Made by a program: the position numbers and the translations under genes. 64,000 nucleotides of DNA from SSC3 sp963769585 (GTDB taxonomy: Bacteria; Actinomycetota; Actinomycetes; Propionibacteriales; Nocardioidaceae). The stretch lies in NCBI GenBank assembly GCA_963769585.1, contig CAVYMJ010000001.1, forward strand, positions 248,001 to 312,000, written 5' to 3'. Of the stretch, positions 50,966 to 57,603 are shown piece after piece. Within the stretch, counting starts at the first letter, position 1, and each line of letters opens with the position of its first letter. The notes beneath the pieces are model-generated. The model worked only from the letters and a program-made list of their open reading frames with translations, was not told where the DNA came from and did not search any database.

Positions 50966-51125
50966 AACAACTCAAGACCCGCACGTGAGCCAGGCACCCA
51001 CGCCGCGATCTGCCCTTCCTACAGGGCGTCGACCAACGGGTTTACCCGGGGCGACACACTTGGTGCAGCTTGGTAACCAGGTCTCACGTGTCAGCGGCGG
51101 CATCCATTCGTGGGTGCCGCTGCAC
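50966..51125 (+). ncRNA. probable Ms1/scr3559-type RNA polymerase-binding RNA
   Basis: An approximately 160-nt RNA would run from near 50966 to the terminator hairpin 51097-51120. CACGTGAG (50982-50989) pairs with CTCACGTG (51083-51090), and inside it GCACC (50994-50998) pairs with GGTGC (51062-51066). This gives a rod with internal loops like 6S/Ms1. The gap between the HAD gene and this downstream protein is where M. tuberculosis has MTS2823/Ms1 (between Rv3661 and Rv3662c), and S. coelicolor scr3559 lies in the related locus. The identification rests on position, promoter and fold, not on sequence alignment. Confidence 0.7.
51097..51120. terminator. bidirectional terminator hairpin
   Basis: GCGGCATCCA (51097-51106) and TGGGTGCCGC (51111-51120) pair over 10 bp, including one G-U, around a TTCG tetraloop. 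It ends the plus-strand RNA and lies 12 bp from the stop of the convergent gene at 51132, so it may serve both directions. Confidence 0.75.
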
Positions 51126-51131
51126 TTGTGT

Positions 51132-51845
51132 CTAGCCTTTGGTCAGTGGTGACGCGTTCGCCCCGGCGGCGTACGCCGAGCAGGCGTACAACAGCCAGGC
51201 ATGCACTCCCGCCGAACCGCCGTCGCGATAGCCGCGCAGGTTCGATGCGTACTCCCGACGCAAGGAGAGGTGCCCCGCCTCGGGAACCACGAGCGACGTC
51301 GGGTCCACGCCCTTCGCCACGATCAGCAGCCGTTCGAACGCACGCGCCACGATGCCGTTGTGCGAGACGAACGGTGAGACGACCAGCACCTCCGCGTGAG
51401 CCACGGCGGCGACCACCAGGGCAGGAGCGCTGGTCTCCGCCAAGAGCAGCCGGGACAGGTCCGTCAGCCGATCCGCGCCCGAGGTAGGCCGGCCAAGCTC
51501 TTCGTCTGCGACAGTGCCCTTGGCCGCCAGTGTGTGCAGCCTGGCCAGTACCTGCAGGGGCGACGTGCTGACCGTGGGTACCAGGCCGAGCAGCTCGGTG
51601 GAGACGCGGACTGCGGCCGCTGCGGGCTCGTCACCGTCGCCGGCCTCGACGAGCTCGAGGGTGGATCCGGACCCTTCCAGCACCGCGGACGCGTAAGCCC
51701 CCAGGAGCAGGGAACGACCGGTCAGATCGGGAGCGGTACGCCGTAGTCCGCGATCTCGCAGCAGCGCGTCGATGCCGTCACGCGTTGCCGCCATACCGGA
51801 CGCGACGCCTTCGAGGCCGGCCAGGCGGGCAAGGGGATCAGACAC
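51132..51845 (-). CDS. conserved actinobacterial protein, Rv3662c-like
   Basis: A 237-residue, Ala/Leu-rich, mainly helical cytosolic protein corresponding by position to Rv3662c. It is unlike any enzyme family that I recognise. HNGIVARAFERLLIVAKGVDP and EYASNLRGYRDGG are the best-conserved-looking segments. The latter stretch and the HNGIVAR loop recall a degenerate Fic-like fold, but no HPFxxGNGR motif is present. The GTG start lies 6 nt behind TAGCCT (51852-51857), so it is probably leaderless. That -10 overlaps the stop codon of the next gene. Confidence 0.65.
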   Translation of the reverse strand: MSDPLARLAGLEGVASGMAATRDGIDALLRDRGLRRTAPDLTGRSLLLGAYASAVLEGSGSTLELVEAGDGDEPAAAAVRVSTELLGLVPTVSTSPLQVLARLHTLAAKGTVADEELGRPTSGADRLTDLSRLLLAETSAPALVVAAVAHAEVLVVSPFVSHNGIVARAFERLLIVAKGVDPTSLVVPEAGHLSLRREYASNLRGYRDGGSAGVHAWLLYACSAYAAGANASPLTKG

Positions 51846-51854
51846 CCCCGCAGG

Positions 51855-52367
51855 CTATGCGTCGGGGCCTTTCGACCGCACGTCGGCGACGTGTGACATT
51901 GCTTGCCTCAGCTCGCCGAGCCACTCATCCTCGTGCTGTCCGACCAGGCGAACGCACCAGGCCAGCGCCTCGGATCTCGACCGGGCGACGCCTGCGTCGA
52001 CCAGGGTGTCCAGGACCAGCCGCTGCGGCTGGCGCAGCCGGGTCATCACAGGTGCCGCGACGTGGGTCCACAGTTCCTCCCGGTCCCCGACCCGCACAGC
52101 CCACGACACTTTGCGGTCGTAGCGATGCTCGGCCTCCCTGGCGATCTTCATCCGCTCCGACCTGGTCTCCTCACGGAACGCCTTCGAGCGCCCGGCCCGC
52201 GCCTCCGCTGTCTCTGCGTCGGTCGAGCCGGTGACATCGGGAACCGCCAGCACGACCGTGATCTCCTCGCGGTCGACGGTCACGCCCCACTCCTCACCTC
52301 GCCACTGCTCGGGCAGACGGCCGGTGAACCAGCCTCTGACCCGCTCCAGGGCTTCGTCTGTAATCAT
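51855..52367 (-). CDS. conserved hypothetical protein with possible ribbon-helix-helix C-terminus
   Basis: A 170-residue protein. The N-terminal half is beta-rich (WGVTVDREEITVVLAVPDV), a charged helix follows (about 55-85), and the C-terminal part (QPQRLVLDTLVDAGVARSRSEALAWCVRLV) resembles a ribbon-helix-helix DNA-binding pattern. The ATG at 52367 is 7 nt behind TAATCT and is leaderless. Family unknown; possibly a DNA-binding regulator. It is divergent from a methyltransferase with two facing leaderless promoters in 62 bp. Confidence 0.55.
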   Translation of the reverse strand: MITDEALERVRGWFTGRLPEQWRGEEWGVTVDREEITVVLAVPDVTGSTDAETAEARAGRSKAFREETRSERMKIAREAEHRYDRKVSWAVRVGDREELWTHVAAPVMTRLRQPQRLVLDTLVDAGVARSRSEALAWCVRLVGQHEDEWLGELRQAMSHVADVRSKGPDA

Positions 52368-52374
52368 GTAATCA

Positions 52375-52422
52375 AGATTACGCCGCGTTTCTACCGGCGC
52401 AAGAGGGCCCGGTAGATAGATT
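52375..52422. promoter_or_regulatory. divergent leaderless promoters
   Basis: TAATCT (minus, 52375-52380) lies 7 nt before the ATG of the hypothetical gene. TAGATT (plus, 52417-52422) lies 7 nt before the ATG of the methyltransferase gene at 52430. The two -10 elements are 36 bp apart, so the two -35 regions overlap. Confidence 0.6.
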
Positions 52423-52429
52423 TGCAACG

Positions 52430-53254
52430 ATGAACCCCGACCGCGCCCTGTCCTTCGCCGGGGTTGCCGACGCCTACGACCGCGGTCGACCGTCGTACCC
52501 GCGGGAAGCCGCCGAGTGGCTCACCGGCAGTACGCCGGTCAGCGTGCTCGAGCTCGGCGCCGGTACGGGCAAGCTGACCGACCGGCTACTGGAGATCGGC
52601 CACGACGTCCTGGCCACAGATCCTCTCGACGAGATGCTGCAGTATCTGAGACTGCGTCATCCCGAATGCAGGAGCGCGGTCGGGTCCGCGGAGGAGCTAC
52701 CGCTGTCTTCGCGCTCGGTCGACGTGGTGGTGAGTGCCCAGGCCTTCCACTGGTTCGATGCCGACCGCGCTCTGCCCGAGATCGCCCGGGTGCTCAAGCC
52801 CGAAGGCGTCCTGGCCCTGGTCTGGAACGCCCGAGACGAACGGATCCCCTGGGTCCGCAAGCTCGGGCGCCTCATCGACGTCCCGGACCGGGCGCGCGAG
52901 CCCGTCGACACCTTGGTCTCCTCGCGCCTGTTCGGCTTCGTCGAGGAGCAGACCTTCCGGTTCTGGCAGCCGCTGCGCAGGGAGGACCTCCAGGACCTGG
53001 TCGCCTCACGGTCCAACGTCGCGATGATGGCCCCGGCCGAACGAGAGCGCGTGCTCCACGATGTCGACGAGCTCTACGACGCGTACCACGGTGGCCCCGA
53101 CGGACTGCTGCTGCCCTACGTGACGCACTGCTACCGAGCCTTGGTCCGTCCGGTGATGCTCGAGGACTCCGCAGCCATCCACCTGGGCGAGCCGGCCACA
53201 GATCACCACGAGCCCGATGACGACGACGGCTCGCTGCTCTTCACGCTGAGCTGA
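52430..53254 (+). CDS. class I SAM-dependent methyltransferase
   Basis: A 274-residue methyltransferase. The SAM-binding motif VLELGAGTGKLTDRLLEIG is at about residues 39-57, followed by the acidic end of strand 2 (ATDPLDEMLQ) and VVVSAQAFHWFD at motif IV. It belongs to the small-molecule (Methyltransf_11) class acting in the cytosol. The ATG is leaderless (TAGATT 7 nt upstream). Substrate unknown. Confidence 0.85.
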   Translation: MNPDRALSFAGVADAYDRGRPSYPREAAEWLTGSTPVSVLELGAGTGKLTDRLLEIGHDVLATDPLDEMLQYLRLRHPECRSAVGSAEELPLSSRSVDVVVSAQAFHWFDADRALPEIARVLKPEGVLALVWNARDERIPWVRKLGRLIDVPDRAREPVDTLVSSRLFGFVEEQTFRFWQPLRREDLQDLVASRSNVAMMAPAERERVLHDVDELYDAYHGGPDGLLLPYVTHCYRALVRPVMLEDSAAIHLGEPATDHHEPDDDDGSLLFTLS

Positions 53255-53308
53255 TCCCGCCGGAGTCGCCCGCCAGCACGATCGTCAGACACCCCCTACA
53301 GTGCTGCC

Positions 53309-54421
53309 ATGGTCGGATGGCGGTGGCTGCGACCGGGCCAGCTCGGTACCGAAGCGGACCGGACCACCTTCCGCACGCTCCACACCGCATCGCTGGCCGC
53401 ACCGGCGCTGCGCGGTGGACTGACCCACGCCAGCGCTGAGAAGTCGATTCGTTACTTGCGCATGCTCCTGGGGGCCCCCTCCGCTGCCCTGACCGATACC
53501 TCGACCTTGCTCGCGTGGGAGGGCCGCGACGACCACCATGCCGAGCAGGCCGCCAAGCTGGCGATGGACGCGGTTGCCCGCGGGGCCACGGCCGTGCACA
53601 GCAAGGCCTGCACCTACTCGTCCTGCGGCGTACGCACAGCAGTGGTCTGTCCCTTGACCGCCGAAGACACCATCGTGGGCACGCTCCAGGTCTACGCCCC
53701 GTCCGCGAGTGCGGGCCTGGTCCGCGCCACCGAGGAGGTCGCCGCCTGGGTCTCCGGCCAGCTGGAGCTGGCTGAGCTGGACGCGTCGCGTAACCGCTTG
53801 ATGGAGGCTGAGGTGCGCGCGCTGCGCGCCCAGATCAGCCCGCACTTCGTCTACAACTCGCTGACCGCCATCGCGTCCTTCGTAAGAACCGACCCCGAGC
53901 GAGCTCGCGAGCTGCTCACCGAGTTCGCGGACTTCACCCGGTACTCGTTCCGCAAGCACGGGGAGTTCACCACGCTGGCCGAGGAGCTCCGCTCGATCGA
54001 GCGGTACCTCGCCTTGGAGATGGCGCGCTTCGGTGACCGGCTCGACGTGAAGCTGCGGGTGGCTCCCGAGGTTCTCTCCGTGACGGTGCCGTTCCTGTGC
54101 CTGCAGCCCCTCGTCGAGAACGCCGTACGCCATGGGCTGGAGAACAAGGCTGGTCCCGGCCTCATCGAGATCGTCGCCGAGGACCACGACCGCGAGGCGG
54201 TCATCTCCGTGGAGGACGACGGCGTTGGGGAGGACCCGGAGAAGGTCCGGCAGGCGCTCCTCGGTGAGGGTGCCGACGGATCCGTCGGGCTGGCCAACGT
54301 CGACGCGCGCATGCGGTCGACCTACGGCGACGCCTACGGTCTGGTCATCGAGACCGCCGTAGGCGCCGGCACCAAGGTCACCGCGCGGTTCCCCAAGTAT
54401 GCCCCCGGAGTCCGGGCATGA
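53309..54421 (+). CDS. LytS-type sensor histidine kinase with GAF domain
   Basis: A 370-residue cytosolic kinase. Residues about 30-150 form a GAF-like sensor with a Cys-rich patch KACTYSSCGVRT (100-111). The His_kinase domain has phospho-acceptor H179 in ALRAQISPHFVYNSL, and the ATPase N-box follows in LVENAVRHGLEN, with DDGVG and GVGLANVDARM-like G-boxes. No membrane helix is present. The ATG is 6 nt behind TACAGT (53297-53302) and so leaderless. It overlaps the response regulator gene by 4 bp (ATGA). It probably senses a soluble metabolite and controls the symporter that follows. Confidence 0.88.
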   Translation: MVGWRWLRPGQLGTEADRTTFRTLHTASLAAPALRGGLTHASAEKSIRYLRMLLGAPSAALTDTSTLLAWEGRDDHHAEQAAKLAMDAVARGATAVHSKACTYSSCGVRTAVVCPLTAEDTIVGTLQVYAPSASAGLVRATEEVAAWVSGQLELAELDASRNRLMEAEVRALRAQISPHFVYNSLTAIASFVRTDPERARELLTEFADFTRYSFRKHGEFTTLAEELRSIERYLALEMARFGDRLDVKLRVAPEVLSVTVPFLCLQPLVENAVRHGLENKAGPGLIEIVAEDHDREAVISVEDDGVGEDPEKVRQALLGEGADGSVGLANVDARMRSTYGDAYGLVIETAVGAGTKVTARFPKYAPGVRA

Positions 54422-55122
54422 GGGTCCTGGTCGTCGACGACGAGAGGCCGGCACTGGACGAGCTCGCCTACCTGCTCGGGCTCGACCCGCGCATCTCGGC
54501 CGTGCTGACCGCGGACTCGGCCGCCGAAGCGCTCCGGGTCCTGCACGAGGAGGCGGTGGACGCCGTCTTCACCGACATCCGGATGCCCGGGCTGAGCGGG
54601 CTCGAGCTCGCGCAGGTGCTCAGCCGCTTCAAGCAGTCGCCCCAGGTCGTCTTCGTCACGGCCCACGACAAGCACGCGGTCGACGCCTTCGACCTGCGAG
54701 CGGTCGACTACGTCCTTAAGCCGGTCCGCCAGGAGCGTCTCTCCGAGGCGGTACGCCGGCTCGTCGCCAAGGAGCCGGTCGAGCAGGACGATGACCAGAT
54801 CGCCGTCGAGCTCGGGGGGGTCACGCGGTTCATCCGCCGAAGCGACATCCGGTACGTCGAGGCTCAGGGTGACTACGCGCGCCTACACACGCCGAGCGGC
54901 AAGCACCTGATCCGGGTCTCGCTGGCCACACTGGAGGAGCGGTGGGGTGACGCCGGCTTCATCCGGATCCACCGCTCCCACCTGGTGTCCCTGGTCTACG
55001 TAGCGGAGGTTCGCATGGAAGGCGGACGCTGCACGGTGATCGTCGACGGTGAGGAGCTGCCGGTCAGCCGCCGACACACCAAGTCGCTGCGTGACGTGCT
55101 GGTGCGAAGGGCCAGGCCATGA
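54418..55122 (+). CDS. LytTR-family response regulator
   Basis: A 234-residue regulator. The receiver domain (VLVVDDERPALDELA, phospho-acceptor D53 in VFTDIRMPG, Lys in VLKPV) is followed by a LytTR DNA-binding domain at about residues 125-230, with FIRRSDIRYVEAQGDYARL and IRIHRSHLVSLVYV. LytTR regulators bind as dimers to 9-bp direct repeats. It is coupled by ATGA both to the kinase upstream and to the small membrane protein downstream, so the symporter is its likely target. Confidence 0.92.
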   Translation: MRVLVVDDERPALDELAYLLGLDPRISAVLTADSAAEALRVLHEEAVDAVFTDIRMPGLSGLELAQVLSRFKQSPQVVFVTAHDKHAVDAFDLRAVDYVLKPVRQERLSEAVRRLVAKEPVEQDDDQIAVELGGVTRFIRRSDIRYVEAQGDYARLHTPSGKHLIRVSLATLEERWGDAGFIRIHRSHLVSLVYVAEVRMEGGRCTVIVDGEELPVSRRHTKSLRDVLVRRARP

Positions 55123-55481
55123 GCATCGAGCGCACCCGGGTCACCCATCCGCGTACCTCGGCCGCCCGTCCGCAACCCAGGACCGCACGCTCGGAGATCG
55201 ACGCGCAGACCGAGCTCGGAGCCGTGTACATGGCGTCGCTGGTCCGCACCCAGGGGCGGCTGGCTGTGGTCGTACTGCTGTGTGTCGCGTTGCTGCTGGG
55301 CGGGCTGCCGCTGCTGTTCCACCTCGCGCCAGGGCTCAAGACCCTGGGCGTCGCCGGGATGCCATTGCCCTGGGTGCTGCTCGCCCTGCTCGTCTACCCC
55401 TTCCTGTTCGCGCTCGGCTGGCTGTACATACGTCGAGCCGAGCGAAACGAGACAGCGTTCACCGACATGGTCCAGCGATGA
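55119..55481 (+). CDS. small DUF485-like membrane protein
   Basis: A 120-residue protein with an Arg-rich N-terminus and two transmembrane helices (about 48-66 and 83-100). The layout matches the DUF485 protein that partners actP-like symporters, and the DUF485 family gene at 57262 stands in the same relation to its symporter. It overlaps its neighbours by 4 bp on both sides. It may be a subunit or stability factor for the symporter. Sequence similarity to DUF485 is weak. Confidence 0.65.
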   Translation: MSIERTRVTHPRTSAARPQPRTARSEIDAQTELGAVYMASLVRTQGRLAVVVLLCVALLLGGLPLLFHLAPGLKTLGVAGMPLPWVLLALLVYPFLFALGWLYIRRAERNETAFTDMVQR

Positions 55482-56974
55482 CCTCCCGCAGCGGCCTCAC
55501 CGCTGTCGCGCTCGTCTCGATCGCGACGCTGGCCATCGGCGCGTACGGCTGGCGCTTCTCCCGGACCACCAGTGACTTCTTCGTTGCCTCACGCAGCGTG
55601 CGCCCCGCCCTCAACGCGAGCGCCATCGGCGGTGAGTACCTCTCCGCCGCCTCGTTCCTGGGCGTCGCCGGGCTGGTCCTGGCCTTCGGCACCGACATGC
55701 TCTGGTACCCGGTGGGCTGGACGGCCGGCTACCTGGTCCTGCTCGTCCTGGTGGCCGCCCCGCTACGGCGGTCGGGTGCCTATACGCTTCCCGACTTCGC
55801 CGAGGCCCGCCTGGAGTCACGGGCCGTCAGGCTGGTCTCGTCACTGCTGGTGGTCGCCATCGGCCTGCTCTACCTGATGCCGCAGTTCCAGGGTGCGGGT
55901 CTGTCGCTAAGCACGATCGCTGGAACCGAACCCTGGGTGGGTGGGGCGTTGGTCGCCACCGTCGTTCTGCTCAACGTGTTCTTCGGCGGGATGCGCAGCA
56001 TCACCCTGGTGCAGGCCTTCCAGTACTGGCTCAAGCTCACCGCGCTGCTCGTCCCGGTGATGTTCCTGCTGGCCGTCTGGAACGGCGACGGCCGGGTCTC
56101 GCCAGCGTCGGCCGCACCCCTGGACTGGGCCACGGACCTGACCGCTGCCGGACCCCACGGGCTCTACCTGACCTACTCGATCATCCTGGCGACCTTCCTC
56201 GGCACCATGGGGCTGCCTCACGTCGTCGTCCGGTTCTACACCAACCCCGATGGCCGGGCCGCCCGCCGTACGACGCTGGTGGTGCTCGGTCTGCTCGGCC
56301 TGTTCTACGTCCTGCCTCCGGTGTACGGCGCCCTGGGCCGCCTCTACGCACCCGACCTCGTCGCCTCCGGAGCGACCGACACGATCGTGCTCGAGCTCCC
56401 CTCGCGGATGATCGAAGGTGGGGGCGGCACGTTCCTGTCCGCTCTGACCACAGCCGGAGCCTTCGCCGCGTTCCTGTCCACCAGCAGCGGCCTGACGATC
56501 GCGGTCGCCGGAGTGATCAGCCAGGACGTGATCGGCCGGCGTCTGCCGGGAGTCCGGTCCTTCCAGGCCGGCGCCGTCGCCGCTGTCGCAGCTCCGCTGG
56601 CCCTGGCAGTGGCCGCGGAGGGAGTGGGCGTCGCCCGGGCGGTTGGACTGGCGTTCGCCGTTGCGGCGAGCACCTTCTGCCCGTTGATCGTGCTGGGCAT
56701 CTGGTGGCGACGTCTGACCGACGTGGGAGCGATCGCGGGCCTGGCCGTGGGGGGGCTGGGAGCGGGAGGCGCGGTCGTCGACACCCTGCTGGAGAACACC
56801 CACACGGGTTGGACTGCGGCACTGCTCGCTCAGCCGGCTGCGTGGACGGTCCCGCTCGCCTTCGCCACGATGATCGGCGTCTCCCTGGCGACCAGGCGAA
56901 GGATCCCGCTCAACGTCGGCCGGACGATGGTCCGCCTGCACACCCCCGAGGGCGTCGAGCTCAACCGCGGCTAG
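55478..56974 (+). CDS. sodium:solute symporter (acetate/monocarboxylate type)
   Basis: A 498-residue SSS-family transporter with about 13 helices. The family segments EYLSAASFLGVAGLVLAFG, LTLVQAFQYWLKL-like ITLVQAFQYWLKL and FLGTMGLPHVVVRFYTNPD (GLPHxxxRFYT motif shared with ActP) are present. It imports a monocarboxylate with Na+. The ATG at 55478 overlaps the small membrane protein by 4 bp. It is a distant paralogue of the ActP encoded at 57600. Last gene of a four-gene operon with the LytTR system. Confidence 0.88.
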   Translation: MTSRSGLTAVALVSIATLAIGAYGWRFSRTTSDFFVASRSVRPALNASAIGGEYLSAASFLGVAGLVLAFGTDMLWYPVGWTAGYLVLLVLVAAPLRRSGAYTLPDFAEARLESRAVRLVSSLLVVAIGLLYLMPQFQGAGLSLSTIAGTEPWVGGALVATVVLLNVFFGGMRSITLVQAFQYWLKLTALLVPVMFLLAVWNGDGRVSPASAAPLDWATDLTAAGPHGLYLTYSIILATFLGTMGLPHVVVRFYTNPDGRAARRTTLVVLGLLGLFYVLPPVYGALGRLYAPDLVASGATDTIVLELPSRMIEGGGGTFLSALTTAGAFAAFLSTSSGLTIAVAGVISQDVIGRRLPGVRSFQAGAVAAVAAPLALAVAAEGVGVARAVGLAFAVAASTFCPLIVLGIWWRRLTDVGAIAGLAVGGLGAGGAVVDTLLENTHTGWTAALLAQPAAWTVPLAFATMIGVSLATRRRIPLNVGRTMVRLHTPEGVELNRG

Positions 56975-57108
56975 GGTCGCCCCCGGTCGGCGCGCTCTCG
57001 AACCTGTAGTCGGCCAGGTCGAACCGTCGGCTGGCCCACATCGTCTCCAACGTCGGTGACGGGCGGAAGGGCACGTCTCCGTTGGCGTCGAAGTAGTCTC
57101 CGACCGCT
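56961..57108 (-). pseudogene. C-terminal remnant of an unidentified protein gene
   Basis: A minus-strand frame reads DYFDANGDVPFRPSPTLETM and then WASRRFDLADYRFESAPTGG before a TGA at 56961, overlapping the symporter end by 14 bp. It has good protein-like composition but no start codon and is opened only by a stop a few codons upstream at about 57121. It looks like the end of a longer gene whose 5' part was lost. The family is not recognised. Confidence 0.4.
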
Positions 57109-57202
57109 CATCGCCGGTTATCTACCGCTCACCGAAAACAGGGCTCCGCCCGGCTCGACGTCCGACCTGACCTCTCCCGAGTGGGTACGGATACGGGGCA
57201 CG

Positions 57203-57216
57203 GTGACGGTCGTCAC
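57203..57216. promoter_or_regulatory. GTGACG-N2-CGTCAC inverted repeat upstream of the actP operon
   Basis: Perfect 6-bp arms around a 2-bp centre lie 46 bp upstream of the DUF485 start. The GTG-N8-CAC form is close to, but not the same as, the GTG-N6-CAC core of Crp-family sites. It is a candidate operator for acetate uptake. Confidence 0.35.
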
Positions 57217-57261
57217 ACGAACCAAACCTACAGAACCAACCCCGACAGAGGTGAGACAGCG

Positions 57262-57603
57262 ATGGCAGACACCACGCACCGGAGCTCAGGGCATGCGGTC
57301 TATGACGAGCTGCATGCGGCCCCGGAGTTTCGCGACCTGCGCAAGCGGTACCGCGCGTTCGCGTTCCCGTTCACGGCCGCCTTCCTGGCCTGGTACCTGC
57401 TCTACGTCCTGATGAGCAACTGGGCGACCGACTTCATGAGCCAGAAGGTCGCGGGCAACATCAACGTCGCGCTGGTCTTCGGCTTGCTTCAGTTCGTCTC
57501 GACCTTCGGCATCGCCTTCCTGTACTCAAGGCACGCGGCCAAGTCACTGGACCCGCTGGCCCGTCAGCTCGAGGCTCGCTACAACCAGGAGGTCGGCAAG
57601 TGA
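57262..57603 (+). CDS. DUF485 membrane protein (YjcH-like)
   Basis: A 113-residue protein with two helices (about 30-52 and 65-88): RAFAFPFTAAFLAWYLLYVL and NVALVFGLLQFVSTFGIAFL. It is the DUF485 (YjcH) type found before actP. The ATG at 57262 has GAGGTGAG about 6 nt upstream; the long N-terminal frame is rejected. The stop overlaps the actP GTG by 4 bp. Function is not established; probably an accessory subunit of the acetate permease. Confidence 0.88.
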   Translation: MADTTHRSSGHAVYDELHAAPEFRDLRKRYRAFAFPFTAAFLAWYLLYVLMSNWATDFMSQKVAGNINVALVFGLLQFVSTFGIAFLYSRHAAKSLDPLARQLEARYNQEVGK

